Shown one piece after another: positions 26,799 to 37,040 of a stretch of DNA of 64,000 nt (positions are counted from its first letter, which is position 1; every line of letters starts with the position of its first letter). The stretch lies in assembly GCA_019744775.1 (NCBI GenBank), contig JAIETZ010000001.1, positions 744,001 through 808,000 on the forward strand, read 5' to 3'. The notes below the pieces were generated by a model. That model saw only the letters and a program-made list of their open reading frames with translations. It ran no database searches and was not told where the DNA came from. The position numbers and the translations under genes are program-made. Source of the DNA: Candidatus Obscuribacterales bacterium (lineage in GTDB: Bacteria > Cyanobacteriota > Vampirovibrionia > Obscuribacterales > Obscuribacteraceae).

Positions 26799-29700
26799 AT
26801 GCCCGAAAAACCAGAAGGGACCAACAATCCAGAGAAAAAGCCTCTGCCTAATCATGGGCAGGAAGCCTCTGCCGTCAAACCTCAGGACACAGACAATATA
26901 GACAAAGGCGAAAAAGCACCGCAATTCCAGGCTTCCCAGAAGTTATCGGAGACCGCCTGGGCACCTGAAAATCAGACTGTAACCGCCTTTGCGCCAACCT
27001 TGCCGGCTGGGTTTCCTCAGCCTGAACTTGTAGGCGACAGTATTGTCGAGGGCCGGGTGCTTAAGTCAGACGAAGTTAGAAAATCCTGGGACCTCGACGA
27101 CCAGCAAATTGAAAGCCTGGCAAAACAAATTAGGGAGTGTATTGATAGACGATCTTTTGCCGGTATGGGCGCGCCGGATCCGGACACCAAACAAATAGCT
27201 CGACTGCTTGAAGGTCTCAAATTGAGCGACCGGCGGGCAGTGGAAATGGTGCTCAACAAGAAGCAAGATTTCCGCCAAGAACTCCAAACACTTCTTAGCC
27301 AGAGACCGGGAGACTTAAATAGTCTAATTGCCATATTGGACAGACCTGATAGACAAGACAATCTTCCTCTCGAAAATACTCAAGCAGTTCATTACGCGCA
27401 CAAGATAGTTGAATCATTGCAAGGGTTCTCTAAAGAAGGCGCTGACACAACTGTAAATTTACTTGCTCCACTAAACAAAGCCGAGCGCCAACAGATTGAG
27501 GCTGAGCTGAGCAACGAATTAAAAATGCCGTTTAGAAATTGGCTACATCAAGGGGCACTCAATAACGAATCTATCGCGCAGATAGAAGCAACACTTGATC
27601 ATCCGGACAGCGGCACCGACTATAAAGGCAGTATCAAAGTTTTAATGGGTGGGCTCAAAGATAATTGGTCCTCCAGCAAGGAAAATGCGATTCTGCACAT
27701 AGTCTCCGGAATGGACGGCAAAGAGATACGAGACTCAGGATTATTCCAGGAACTTCGGTCTTCGCAATATCTCTCCACGACTGCTCAACAAGTGTTGGAC
27801 GTGACACTTACAGGAAGAGATAAATGGACTGCTGACAAACAACAATCGCGCGAACTTGGGGAAGTTGCCTTAAAAGCAAAAAATCTAGAAGTCTTCAAAG
27901 ATGCCATGCAATCTCCAGCGGCTCGTGAATACTTTAGAACGTCCGAAGGTTCGAAGAAAATCGACGATACCTATTCCGGTCCATTTGATAGTCGAGACAA
28001 ACAGATTGCTCATGATTATGCAGAGCTAAATGACACCAAGTTGCTCACTGATTTGCAAATGTATCAATTTTCACTTTCACCGAGCCGTGAAGCAATCACA
28101 CAACGGCTAATGTCGGCAACGGAAGATGAGAAGAAACTCTTTCAACAAGGGCGTGGTCTTGCCGATCTAAGACCAAAAGAAACCGAAGAAGAAAAAGCCG
28201 CCAACAGATATTACCTTGATGTTTTTGAAGCCTTGCGCAGCGCTTCGAAGTACGACTCAAAACAATTAAAAGAATGGACTGGCATGTTGCTGGATACTAA
28301 GTCCGCAACAAAAGAAGAAAAAACGGATCCTCGCCAACAAATTCTGGAGATGAACAAAAGTGGCGTCTCCGGATTGGATGCCGTCAGGCAACTTGAAGAC
28401 ATTTTGAAAACCAATCCGGAACTGGTAACCAAGTTGAACGGTGAGGACAAGGAATTACAAGCAGCCTTTTCCTCCGCGCTAAAACGAGTATCCGAAGATG
28501 CTCGCAATGCAGCTATCGCCGGCAACATGTGGAAAGACATGACGGATCCAAGTAATCTCAATCCGATTTCAGCGATGCTAAATGCGCCGGAGCGCATGCG
28601 ACGACAAGGCGAGCTCGCACAAGACATCACTTCATCAGCTGAAGACAAATTATCTAAACAGCTGTTGACACAAGGACAACTATCCCTAGAGCAAAAACTC
28701 TTTGTCGCCGGCGACAAGAAATTGTCGGCAAATGATCTTCTATCCCTAAGTGCTGACGAGAAACAGCATCTTCTCAAAGGACAACTAGCACCAAAACTTC
28801 AAGAAGTCGTTTTCGGCAAGGGCAAAGAAAGCGAATTCATTCACTCCATCCTGTCCAAGCAAGACACAAAGCTAACGACACTAGATCAGATACGTGCATT
28901 TTCACTTGGGCGCGGAGCCAGCGCAGAGCAGATTGAAGCACTAATGGATCAAATGTCAGTCATCCAGCGCAAAGAACTCTCTGATCAATACTTTGCTAAG
29001 TACCAGAGTGTAATGCACGCAGATATTTTGCAACAGATCAAAGATCCGGTCGATAAGGCAAGAATATTACAAAGCTTGCGTCATGCCGATGACACCGCCG
29101 AGCAAAAGATCATCAATACACAGATTGAACAAACCAAACATTCAGGACCATTGGACAGTCTGTCAGAGGCATATTCACCCGATCAGCGCATGTCTAGTAG
29201 ATATTCACGAGCAGCTGAATCATTCTATCGACAAGTAAAAGATGGTCTAACAGACAAACAAAAAGATTCATTAGAGAATCTGTCCCCGGAAAAGAAACAA
29301 GAAATTGCTACAGCCTTGATGAAGTACCAATCTTCTCTAAAGAAATATTGGTCTGCGCAAAAGGACTATACTCGCAATAAAGAAGAGATGTCAGAACAAC
29401 TAGCTGACGCGACGCTAACAGCAGGTGCTGTTATTGCCTCTATCGCACAGCCGGAACTCACGCCGGCACTGCTAGCTCGAACTGCAGCATTAAGCGCGGC
29501 AGGTAGACTCGGCATCAAACAAGCTGTGATGAGCGGGGACTTTGACACATCACAAGAAAGTTTCCAAAAAGAATTGTACAAAGGAACCATGACAGGCGTA
29601 CTGAATTCCCTTGGCGGTCAAGCATTCAGCTCCGGAAGATTTGTTTCACTTGGAAAATTCAGCAAGGTTGCCTCAACTGCCGGAGAAAAGACAGTTAGCG

Positions 29701-32700
29701 AACTAGCATCCAACAACGCACTTAAATCAGTTCTAAAAGATGACGCGGCACAAATTCTTGAAGGCAAACTTGAGCAAACGACAATGGATAAAGTCTTCGG
29801 GTCACCGAAGACTTGTATGAATGACGCAAAGGCAATTGCCAAATCAATTGCTCCGAAAGCCAATGATGAACAGATTGATTTAATCGCCAAGTCGATTCAA
29901 CAGCATCGCAAACAAGAAGTACTAAACTCCTTCAAAGGAAAACTATGGCACGAAGGCGATCAACTAGCTACCAGTATTACGGCGTCAGTAGCAGGTGCAA
30001 CTTTCGCTGAAATTGCCTCCACTGCCGTCGGCTACGAGAGTCCGACAACACTACTAAAACGCCTCGAGCTTTCAGGACAGGCGGCAGCTGTTGGTGGAAC
30101 CCTCTTTCACTTCGGCTTTAAAGCTGTCGGAAAAGGCGTACAGGGTCTAACCAACGTCATTATCGGCAAGGACGCACAGGGACATCTATATGCCGGCCCC
30201 GGCACACGAGTAATTTCCGACGGCAAACAAATTATCGTTGGCAAGGAGCCATATTATTTCAAGAAGGACGACGTCGTTGTCGAAACTGCTCCACGCCGCA
30301 GAGATTGTATAGACGCTCCACCATTTCTAGAAGCTGCCTCCTTGCCACCAAAATCAGAATGGATTGAACCTCCAGACACAACACTCGAAAAACAAAGACC
30401 AAAGACAGAAATTGCTACGCCCACACCTTTGGAAAAGTCGAGCAGAGCCTTCGACAAAGTGCCGGAAGATTTCAGGCAACAGCTACGCGCTCTAAATGAT
30501 GAGCAACTTTCGCTGTACGAAAAACAGTTCGAACAAACACTGCCCTCCACTACAGACCCTGTACTCAAAGAAACAGTTAGCCAAATGCTTGCCTATACAA
30601 GGCTACTAAAAAATGTCCGAGCACGTGTCGACGGTTACATCACAACCAAACCTAAAGTCGAGTCACAGCCGGAAATTATCGAGAAACCACCAGAACCCAA
30701 ACCAGAAGCATCATTTTTGGGCAAACTTAGCGAAATTGTTGATACAAGCGACAGCGAGCTGGCTGCTCGACGAACAATTTCCGGCAGAACACCGGCAGAA
30801 ATCCGTCAACTTGCCGAAGCCTGCCAACTCACTGAAGAAGACGTGAGGTTTGCTTACGCAAGCACCAGCAGCGATCTGGCTGCTTCAATCGAACGATATC
30901 ATAATTTAGCGCAGAAAAGTCCATCAGAACGCCTGCAACAGGCGGCAAAGCGGCTCGAATTGTTCACGTCGATGGTTCAAGAAGAACGCATACAAAGATT
31001 CCAGCACCGTTATCCGTCTATTCTCAAAACGCAAATACGATCTGTAGCAGCCAAAGACTTCGACGAGCTTTCCAAACATAGAAAAATGCTTGATGAAATA
31101 ATCAAGGATAATAGATATGACAGGGCTGTCGCCTATTGCAAGCAAGAAATTGGACTGGTCAGCGAATTACAAGCGGAACATCTTTCCAAGACTCTTGATC
31201 AAAATCTATCTAAGCGTATCTCATCAGATCAAATTCCTCCTGTAGGAGAAGAAATACGATTACTTTGGCAATATGATCTCGGCAGTAATCGAGATGGCGT
31301 TAATGCAATAATTGGGAAACCCAGAGCTGAAGCGATGACTGCGTCCCGCATCGGCATCACAATGTCCAGGCTTTCCCGCGCAGATGGCGTGCCAAAAGCA
31401 ACCGGAGAGCCTGTATTAATTAGCGACAATTTGGCAGCAATCCCCTGGCGAGATGGAGAAATCCTGTACAGCCACAATAATGAAATCACAGTAAATGACC
31501 GTATTGCAAAAACCAGCAGAACGATAAACTCATCTGGACAATTAATTGAATGCCTGCACAACAATGGTGAATTGCGACAATATACGTACGATCCGACGAC
31601 CAATGAAGTAGCGACGATTAAGTACAAGCAGGGTACTGACGTTGTTACTTACGAAAAACATGCCGGTTCATTTCAGATGCGCACGCGTCACGCAGATGGC
31701 AGCGAATCCATCGAGCCATTGCCAACACTAAAGAAAATTGAGACGAATCCAGATGGCAGTTACACATTCGATAGAGATGCTGTCCGCACCGTCACATTTC
31801 CAGATGGTTCTCAACAATTTCATTACGGAGAGGGACGAGCCGTTCACCACGCCAATATAGAAGTGGAAGCAGCGCGATTAGACAAAAATAGTTCCGATGC
31901 ATTTCATGAAATAGGCGATACTAAGTTAGCTGAAAAAACACCCAATATTGTCAACAAACGTATCTTCCGATTTTCAAGACTTCTTACCAGCTTCGATGCC
32001 ATGGCAGCAGAAACAAAGATGTCCTTGGATGATAAAGCAGTATTCTACAAACATCTCAATCGCTTGATGGATGATAGCAAGGACCAAGCCATTGGTTCCA
32101 GAGCAGCACGCAGGGAACTGGCTGAACAAGTGCTCTACAATGCAGTGCATGCACGCGACATCGACCAAGGACAAAATAATACTTGTAATGTCACAACAAT
32201 CGAGAAGAGATGTTGGGCTAGACATCCTGTAGCTATGGCCCAATTTGCCGCTGATATCGCCGAGCATGGAAAATTTATCACCACATCGGGCAAAGTGATT
32301 GATATGTCACAAGTAGTTGACGGACTAAGACCGGATGCTGAAGCTAGAAAAAACCTAAGGCTCCAGCGCGATGGACATCACAACGTCTTAGTTATGGACG
32401 GTCAGAGGAGTTGGCTAAGCCAGATGACACAAATTGCTATGGTGAATACAGGATGGAAGGAGATGTCTGCGATCGTCTCTGCTGAAGGCATTATGAATCC
32501 ACCGAATATCGCCTTTGACCGTTACGGCAAAGTACTCGGCAAAATTGATCCGAATGACGCAACGAAAATTTATGACGGAAACAACAAGGTAAAACGCACT
32601 TGGTCATCAGGAGACGAGGTTTTCGATGAACACAAGCAACCCCTAAATCTAAAGCAGGAAGATCTAGTATTCGACTCCAAGCACCAAGTCATTGGTATTC

Positions 32701-33401
32701 TGGGACGCTCCAAAATAGAAAAACTCTTTGATGCCAATAACCAGGTTGCAAATTCCAGCTTAAATCCTGGCGATATTCTCTATGATGCTCCCGGTGGTAA
32801 TCCGGTAGTGCGAGCTACGCAATTCGGAGAGATTGAGTACGGCAAAAAATTCGGCAAGCTGGACAGGCAACCCGGGAAACCAGAAAGACAACTAGACAAA
32901 AAGACACCACTCACGGAGCAAGAAGTGTTATTGATCAAGAAGCCAAAGGCTCGTGAATATTGCAAGAGCGAACGAGGAAACTATATTAACCAGCCGAAAA
33001 TGTCACTGGATCACTTCAAACGTATAAGCGAGGAAGTCACCGGCATTGCAGAAGACCAACCTTTCGTAGTCATGCGCACTCGCACAAAAGCAGAAAGTGA
33101 TATCCGTATCGACATAACATCGAAAGAAGAATTATCCGAACAGTTAATAAAATGGAAAAGGGACAATAAATTGCCGGCTATCATTTATGTAAATGCAGCA
33201 CAACCACCCTTCGGTCAGCATATGGACGCTAGTGACGCCACCGGCATAAAGCACGATTGGCATGTAATTAATGCATGGGACTTCGATGGGACCAATGTGG
33301 ATATCACAAACCAATGGGGCAAAAAGCACAATATAAAAATTCCTCTTGAGCAGCTTTTTGACGCAATGCAAGATCCAAATGGTAGATTAGGCACCGAATA
33401 A
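26799..33401 (+). CDS. Giant protein with C-terminal papain/calpain-like protease domain
   Basis: 2200 residues, no signal peptide. Seen: a polar Pro/Lys-rich start; ~90-800 helical repeats that loosely resemble annexin-type units (low confidence); Gly/Ala-rich hydrophobic stretches at ~868-910 and ~1056-1120; a Pro/Glu linker ~1170-1300; helical segment ~1300-1500; YD/Rhs-like beta repeats ~1575-1690 (GELRQYTYDP, DGSYTFDRD, FPDGSQQFHYGEG); and a C-terminal cysteine-protease-like domain from ~1785. The tetrad fits papain spacing: Gln1790 and Cys1796 (DQGQNNTCN), His2155 (DWHVINAWD), Asn2171 (TNQWG); papain has Gln19, Cys25, His159, Asn175. A ~250-residue insert of YD-like repeats separates Cys from His. 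Architecture suggests a delivered effector; this is inference. One base separates it from the next gene. Confidence 0.85.
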   Translation: MPEKPEGTNNPEKKPLPNHGQEASAVKPQDTDNIDKGEKAPQFQASQKLSETAWAPENQTVTAFAPTLPAGFPQPELVGDSIVEGRVLKSDEVRKSWDLDDQQIESLAKQIRECIDRRSFAGMGAPDPDTKQIARLLEGLKLSDRRAVEMVLNKKQDFRQELQTLLSQRPGDLNSLIAILDRPDRQDNLPLENTQAVHYAHKIVESLQGFSKEGADTTVNLLAPLNKAERQQIEAELSNELKMPFRNWLHQGALNNESIAQIEATLDHPDSGTDYKGSIKVLMGGLKDNWSSSKENAILHIVSGMDGKEIRDSGLFQELRSSQYLSTTAQQVLDVTLTGRDKWTADKQQSRELGEVALKAKNLEVFKDAMQSPAAREYFRTSEGSKKIDDTYSGPFDSRDKQIAHDYAELNDTKLLTDLQMYQFSLSPSREAITQRLMSATEDEKKLFQQGRGLADLRPKETEEEKAANRYYLDVFEALRSASKYDSKQLKEWTGMLLDTKSATKEEKTDPRQQILEMNKSGVSGLDAVRQLEDILKTNPELVTKLNGEDKELQAAFSSALKRVSEDARNAAIAGNMWKDMTDPSNLNPISAMLNAPERMRRQGELAQDITSSAEDKLSKQLLTQGQLSLEQKLFVAGDKKLSANDLLSLSADEKQHLLKGQLAPKLQEVVFGKGKESEFIHSILSKQDTKLTTLDQIRAFSLGRGASAEQIEALMDQMSVIQRKELSDQYFAKYQSVMHADILQQIKDPVDKARILQSLRHADDTAEQKIINTQIEQTKHSGPLDSLSEAYSPDQRMSSRYSRAAESFYRQVKDGLTDKQKDSLENLSPEKKQEIATALMKYQSSLKKYWSAQKDYTRNKEEMSEQLADATLTAGAVIASIAQPELTPALLARTAALSAAGRLGIKQAVMSGDFDTSQESFQKELYKGTMTGVLNSLGGQAFSSGRFVSLGKFSKVASTAGEKTVSELASNNALKSVLKDDAAQILEGKLEQTTMDKVFGSPKTCMNDAKAIAKSIAPKANDEQIDLIAKSIQQHRKQEVLNSFKGKLWHEGDQLATSITASVAGATFAEIASTAVGYESPTTLLKRLELSGQAAAVGGTLFHFGFKAVGKGVQGLTNVIIGKDAQGHLYAGPGTRVISDGKQIIVGKEPYYFKKDDVVVETAPRRRDCIDAPPFLEAASLPPKSEWIEPPDTTLEKQRPKTEIATPTPLEKSSRAFDKVPEDFRQQLRALNDEQLSLYEKQFEQTLPSTTDPVLKETVSQMLAYTRLLKNVRARVDGYITTKPKVESQPEIIEKPPEPKPEASFLGKLSEIVDTSDSELAARRTISGRTPAEIRQLAEACQLTEEDVRFAYASTSSDLAASIERYHNLAQKSPSERLQQAAKRLELFTSMVQEERIQRFQHRYPSILKTQIRSVAAKDFDELSKHRKMLDEIIKDNRYDRAVAYCKQEIGLVSELQAEHLSKTLDQNLSKRISSDQIPPVGEEIRLLWQYDLGSNRDGVNAIIGKPRAEAMTASRIGITMSRLSRADGVPKATGEPVLISDNLAAIPWRDGEILYSHNNEITVNDRIAKTSRTINSSGQLIECLHNNGELRQYTYDPTTNEVATIKYKQGTDVVTYEKHAGSFQMRTRHADGSESIEPLPTLKKIETNPDGSYTFDRDAVRTVTFPDGSQQFHYGEGRAVHHANIEVEAARLDKNSSDAFHEIGDTKLAEKTPNIVNKRIFRFSRLLTSFDAMAAETKMSLDDKAVFYKHLNRLMDDSKDQAIGSRAARRELAEQVLYNAVHARDIDQGQNNTCNVTTIEKRCWARHPVAMAQFAADIAEHGKFITTSGKVIDMSQVVDGLRPDAEARKNLRLQRDGHHNVLVMDGQRSWLSQMTQIAMVNTGWKEMSAIVSAEGIMNPPNIAFDRYGKVLGKIDPNDATKIYDGNNKVKRTWSSGDEVFDEHKQPLNLKQEDLVFDSKHQVIGILGRSKIEKLFDANNQVANSSLNPGDILYDAPGGNPVVRATQFGEIEYGKKFGKLDRQPGKPERQLDKKTPLTEQEVLLIKKPKAREYCKSERGNYINQPKMSLDHFKRISEEVTGIAEDQPFVVMRTRTKAESDIRIDITSKEELSEQLIKWKRDNKLPAIIYVNAAQPPFGQHMDASDATGIKHDWHVINAWDFDGTNVDITNQWGKKHNIKIPLEQLFDAMQDPNGRLGTE

Positions 33402-33402
33402 T

Positions 33403-33927
33403 ATGACGAGCACCAATAGCATAGCTTTAGTTGACGAGGGACAGATCAAATTCATGTCCATTCCCTCAGGCTTTGTCCAGCAATTCATGGACCCTTCCGA
33501 GTGGCATCACTCTCGGTATGTGAAAAACTTTCATCGCACGGATAACCCAAACGTGCGTCTTGTCTTTTACTTCCGAGGCAACCCACTAGGAGAAGACGAA
33601 GGAGATAACTTTGGTCGTTTATTGAGTAATCCTACGCACGTCTTGAGCAATGAGGAGATTGAATCGCTGGAGCTTATGCTATTTGAAGATTGTGACTCGG
33701 AAGACTTCAAATTGACTGTCGCACAGACTGAGGAAATTAACGGACGTACGGTCCTGCGTTTTGAGGGTACTTGGATTGAGCCGGATTTGCACGATGTGGG
33801 CATTTTCATCCATGCTAATCCAAAGACACACCTAGTTCAGGAAGTACACTTCCTAGCGCCGGCAAAAGACTATGAGGCGTTTAAGCACTACTTCAACGAG
33901 GCTTTGAAGACGATAGCGTGGAGGTGA
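33403..33927 (+). CDS. Small soluble protein coupled to the giant gene
   Basis: 174 residues, acidic, no signal peptide. Starts one base after the stop of the 2200-residue gene, so expression must be coupled. The pattern (an early IKFMSIPSGFVQQF strand, alternating strands, NGRTVLRFEGTW, and an end HYFNEALKTIAWR) recalls the DcrB/PsbP/DUF1795-type fold, which includes T6SS effector chaperones; this is a guess from secondary-structure pattern, not a family match. Position makes it a candidate immunity protein, chaperone or inhibitor for the protease domain. Confidence 0.8.
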   Translation: MTSTNSIALVDEGQIKFMSIPSGFVQQFMDPSEWHHSRYVKNFHRTDNPNVRLVFYFRGNPLGEDEGDNFGRLLSNPTHVLSNEEIESLELMLFEDCDSEDFKLTVAQTEEINGRTVLRFEGTWIEPDLHDVGIFIHANPKTHLVQEVHFLAPAKDYEAFKHYFNEALKTIAWR

Positions 33928-33965
33928 TTCCACATTGTCATCTGAGCCCTTCGGCTTCCTGAAAC

Positions 33966-33988
33966 GGGCGCATGCAATGCGCCCCTAC
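33966..33988. repeat. GC-rich palindromic repeat between convergent genes
   Basis: GGGCGCAT-GCA-ATGCGCCC, perfect 8-bp arms with a 3-base loop, followed by CTAC. The reverse complement, GTAGGGGCGCATTGCATGCG, recurs at 58624-58643. Palindromic intergenic units of this kind are common in many bacterial genomes. Here it may serve as a two-way terminator for the facing genes. Confidence 0.7.
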
Positions 33989-34014
33989 AATTGAATGACG
34001 ATGTCTTAGTCTGT

Positions 34015-34896
34015 CTAGCCCTTGAGAGCTTCAGCGCCGCCGACGATTTCAAGAAGTTCCTGAGTGATGCTTGCTTGACGTGCCTTGTTGTAGACGAGCG
34101 TCAGCGAGTTGATCAGGTCTTGAGCGTTGGTTGAGGCGTTGCTCATGGCGGTCATACGGGCAGCCAGCTCGGAAGCAGATGCTTCAAGCAATGCTTGGTA
34201 GATGACGTTTTCAATGTATTTCGGCAGTAGTTGCAATTCCAGTACTTCTTGAACTGTTGGCTCAAAAAGCATTTCCGGTTGCAGAGCAATATGCTCTTCT
34301 GCCGGTGGCATCTCAACTGGCAAGAACTTTGTATTTATAACTTCGGAACGAAGCATTGAAATAAAGTCGGTACCAATTATTTCTACCGCATCAATAGTGC
34401 CTTTAACGAACATCTCGCCGGCTTGGTCAGCAATAAGCTTTGCTTCTTCAACTGTTGGGATTGCCGGAAGCAATGTGTAGGTTTTTAGTTTTTCGACTTT
34501 GATATTACGGAAGAAGAGAACTGCCTTCATACCAACAAGGATAAGTTTGACTTCCTTGCCTTCTTTTTGCAGAGTCTGAATTCTATCCAGTGTCTTTCTG
34601 AAAATGGTTGTGTTGTACGAACCACACAGACCACGATCAGATGTGATTACCAAGAGTCCAACAGACTTTACTTCGCGACGGTGCAAAAGCGGCAAGTCCT
34701 GCACATCAAAGGCAGCGGTGTCACGCACCACTTCTCTGAGCATCTTCACTACACGCTGCGTAAATGGACGGGCAGCCAGCACTCTTGCTTGTGCACGACG
34801 TACTTTGGCCGCGGCCACCATTTTCATGGCTTTCGTGATTTTTTGTGTGGACTGAACGCTTTTAATGCGCCGGCGAATTGCCTTTAGGTTTGCCAT
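34015..34896 (-). CDS. atpG: ATP synthase F1 subunit gamma
   Basis: Central rotor shaft of F1. 293 residues with the conserved N-terminal helix (LKAIRRRIKSVQSTQKITKAMKMVAAAKV), TSDRGLCGSYN and the C-terminal helix AMSNASTNAQDLINSLTLVYNKARQASITQE. It lacks the ~30-residue insertion seen in photosynthetic cyanobacterial and plastid gamma subunits, as expected for a non-photosynthetic relative. Last gene of the operon; 17 bases after atpA. beta and epsilon do not follow. (Motifs are given in part.). Confidence 0.97.
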   Translation of the reverse strand: MANLKAIRRRIKSVQSTQKITKAMKMVAAAKVRRAQARVLAARPFTQRVVKMLREVVRDTAAFDVQDLPLLHRREVKSVGLLVITSDRGLCGSYNTTIFRKTLDRIQTLQKEGKEVKLILVGMKAVLFFRNIKVEKLKTYTLLPAIPTVEEAKLIADQAGEMFVKGTIDAVEIIGTDFISMLRSEVINTKFLPVEMPPAEEHIALQPEMLFEPTVQEVLELQLLPKYIENVIYQALLEASASELAARMTAMSNASTNAQDLINSLTLVYNKARQASITQELLEIVGGAEALKG

Positions 34897-34913
34897 GGTT
34901 TACGACGTTCCTT

Positions 34914-36437
34914 TTATGCCTTGAAGAAATTGTCCTTGAACTTCACGAGTTGATCGTGAAGGGCTTTTTCTTCTTGCTCGGTCGGCTTGCTGCCAGAGTT
35001 CAACTTGGTTTCAACTTCCTTGCCTTGAGCAGCGAGATACTTGAACCATTCAGTCTTGAACTTGCCGATGTCTTTGCTATCTACATCGTCCAAGACGCCT
35101 TTGTTGGCGGCGAAGATGATGGAGACCTGTTGAGCCAAGGACAATGGTTGGTATTGAGGTTGCTTCAATACTTCGATCAACTTCTGACCGCGGCGGATTT
35201 GGTCTTGTGTTGCTTTGTCCAAATCAGATGCGAATTGAGCAAATGCTTCCAATTCACGGAATTGGGCTAGGTCGAGACGCAACTTACCAGCCACTGTTTT
35301 CATGGCTTTTGTTTGAGCGGCGCCACCTACACGGGATACGGAGATACCAGCGTTAATAGCTGGGCGTACGCCTGCGTAGAACAAGTCTGTTTCCAGGAAT
35401 ATCTGACCGTCGGTGATTGAAATCACGTTTGTCGGAATGTATGCGGAAACGTCGCCTGCTTGTGTTTCGATAATCGGCAAAGCTGTCAGTGATCCACCAC
35501 CCAGCTTTTCGCTCAACTTGGAAGCACGCTCAAGTAGGCGGCTATGCAAGTAGAATACGTCTCCTGGATAAGCTTCACGACCTGGCGGACGACGCAAGAG
35601 CAAGCTCATTGCGCGGTAGGCTTGAGCGTGTCTAGATAAGTCATCGTATACGTTCAAGGCGTGTTGACCTTTGAACATGAAGTACTCACCCATAGCAGCT
35701 CCGGCATATGGTGCCAAGAATTGCATGGCTGCTGATGCTGTAGCTGGAGCGTTAACGATGATGGAGTATTCCATCGCGCCGTGCTCTTCAAGAATCTTTT
35801 GCAGACGAGCTACGTTGGATTCTTTTTGTCCGATAGCTACATAAATACAGATTGGGCGATTCGGCTGATTCTTTTGGTTGATGATTGTGTCGATAGCGAT
35901 AGCTGTCTTACCAGTTTGGCGATCCCCGATGATAAGTTCACGCTGACCACGACCGATTGGAATCATACCGTCGATAGCGGAGATACCAGTCATCAATGGT
36001 TCGCATACCGATTGACGGCTGACGATACCAGGAGCTTTGAATTCGATTGGACGGAATTCTGTTGCTTGAATTGGTCCTTTGCCATCGAGTGGAACACCCA
36101 ATGGGTCAACCACACGACCGAGGAGTGCTTCACCGACTGGGCAAGAAGCGATACGTCCGGTTGTCTTAACCGTCATTCCCTCTTGAATCTTTTTGCCTTC
36201 GTCGAGAATTACAACACCGACGTTGTCTTCTTCAAGGTTCAAAACCATACCCATGGTTTTGTCTTCGTCGGCAAACTCAACTAGTTCACCGGCCATGGCC
36301 TTTTCCATCCCGAAAATACGGGCGATACCATCACCTACCTGGATAACGCTTCCTACGTTGGTGACGTTCAAAGAAGCACGGTATTGCTCCAATTGTGTCT
36401 TTAATACGGAAGTGATTTCGTCCGGTCTGATTGCCAT
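34914..36437 (-). CDS. atpA: ATP synthase F1 subunit alpha
   Basis: Non-catalytic nucleotide-binding subunit of F1. 507 residues, standard length. Walker [10 protein letters not shown], the segment [10 protein letters not shown], the [16 protein letters not shown] block and the alpha/beta signature region [13 protein letters not shown] are all present. ATG 36437, 37 bases after atpH. Confidence 0.98.
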   Translation of the reverse strand: MAIRPDEITSVLKTQLEQYRASLNVTNVGSVIQVGDGIARIFGMEKAMAGELVEFADEDKTMGMVLNLEEDNVGVVILDEGKKIQEGMTVKTTGRIASCPVGEALLGRVVDPLGVPLDGKGPIQATEFRPIEFKAPGIVSRQSVCEPLMTGISAIDGMIPIGRGQRELIIGDRQTGKTAIAIDTIINQKNQPNRPICIYVAIGQKESNVARLQKILEEHGAMEYSIIVNAPATASAAMQFLAPYAGAAMGEYFMFKGQHALNVYDDLSRHAQAYRAMSLLLRRPPGREAYPGDVFYLHSRLLERASKLSEKLGGGSLTALPIIETQAGDVSAYIPTNVISITDGQIFLETDLFYAGVRPAINAGISVSRVGGAAQTKAMKTVAGKLRLDLAQFRELEAFAQFASDLDKATQDQIRRGQKLIEVLKQPQYQPLSLAQQVSIIFAANKGVLDDVDSKDIGKFKTEWFKYLAAQGKEVETKLNSGSKPTEQEEKALHDQLVKFKDNFFKA

Positions 36438-36474
36438 TTGTTTGATCCTCTACTTCGTTCCTAAACTTTGTGTA

Positions 36475-37026
36475 TTAAACGGAAACTAAAACCTTTTCCA
36501 ACGATTGCAGTTTGCCTAGCAAACTACCATCGATTACTTGATCGCCAATGCGGAGCACAGCGCCTCCAATGAGGGACTGATCCACTTGGACATCAAGCTC
36601 AAGCTTCTTGCCGAGCTTGTCGGCAATTTTCTTCTTGATGCCTTGAACTGTTGCATCATCAAGCTGTTCAGCACTGGTCAAAGTGGCTGAAACAATATTC
36701 TTGCGAGCAAACAGAAGTCTCTTATATTCGCTCTCGATAAGCGGCAAGAGTTCAAAACGACGCTTATCAATGAGAAGCTCAAGAAGACGCAATGTGCTTT
36801 CCTGCACATGCTTCTTGAACATGTCTACAACCATTTTCTTCTTCTCAGCACCAGGAATTCCTGGGTGAGCAAGAACGGTTGCAAAATCATTTGCTTCACC
36901 AATAACTTTATTGACGGCTGTTATATCGGCGAGAACTTTCTCGTCGAGATCACCACCGGCGGACTGCGCCAATTCCAGCACAGCTTCGGCGTATCTTTCA
37001 GCAACGTTAGTCTGTTCGGACTTCAT
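36475..37026 (-). CDS. atpH: ATP synthase subunit delta
   Basis: Stator subunit linking the b/b' stalk to F1. 183 residues; opening VAERYAEAVLELAQ and C-terminal signature DQSLIGGAVLRIGDQVIDGSLLG identify the OSCP/delta family. ATG 37026 has AAGGG at 8-base spacing. A copy of the dispersed repeat fills the gap between it and atpF. Confidence 0.96.
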   Translation of the reverse strand: MKSEQTNVAERYAEAVLELAQSAGGDLDEKVLADITAVNKVIGEANDFATVLAHPGIPGAEKKKMVVDMFKKHVQESTLRLLELLIDKRRFELLPLIESEYKRLLFARKNIVSATLTSAEQLDDATVQGIKKKIADKLGKKLELDVQVDQSLIGGAVLRIGDQVIDGSLLGKLQSLEKVLVSV

Positions 37027-37040
37027 TTAAATAACCCTTT

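Noticed and set aside
28211-28777. 188-codon minus-strand ORF inside the giant gene
   Set aside because: Ser/Cys-rich mirror of the plus-strand coding frame, no ribosome site and no recognisable domain.
26925-29200. Annexin repeats in the giant protein as a firm call
   Set aside because: The helical periodicity and a few positions fit, but the type II calcium-site G-x-G-T...D/E pattern is not clear, so it stays a weak suggestion.
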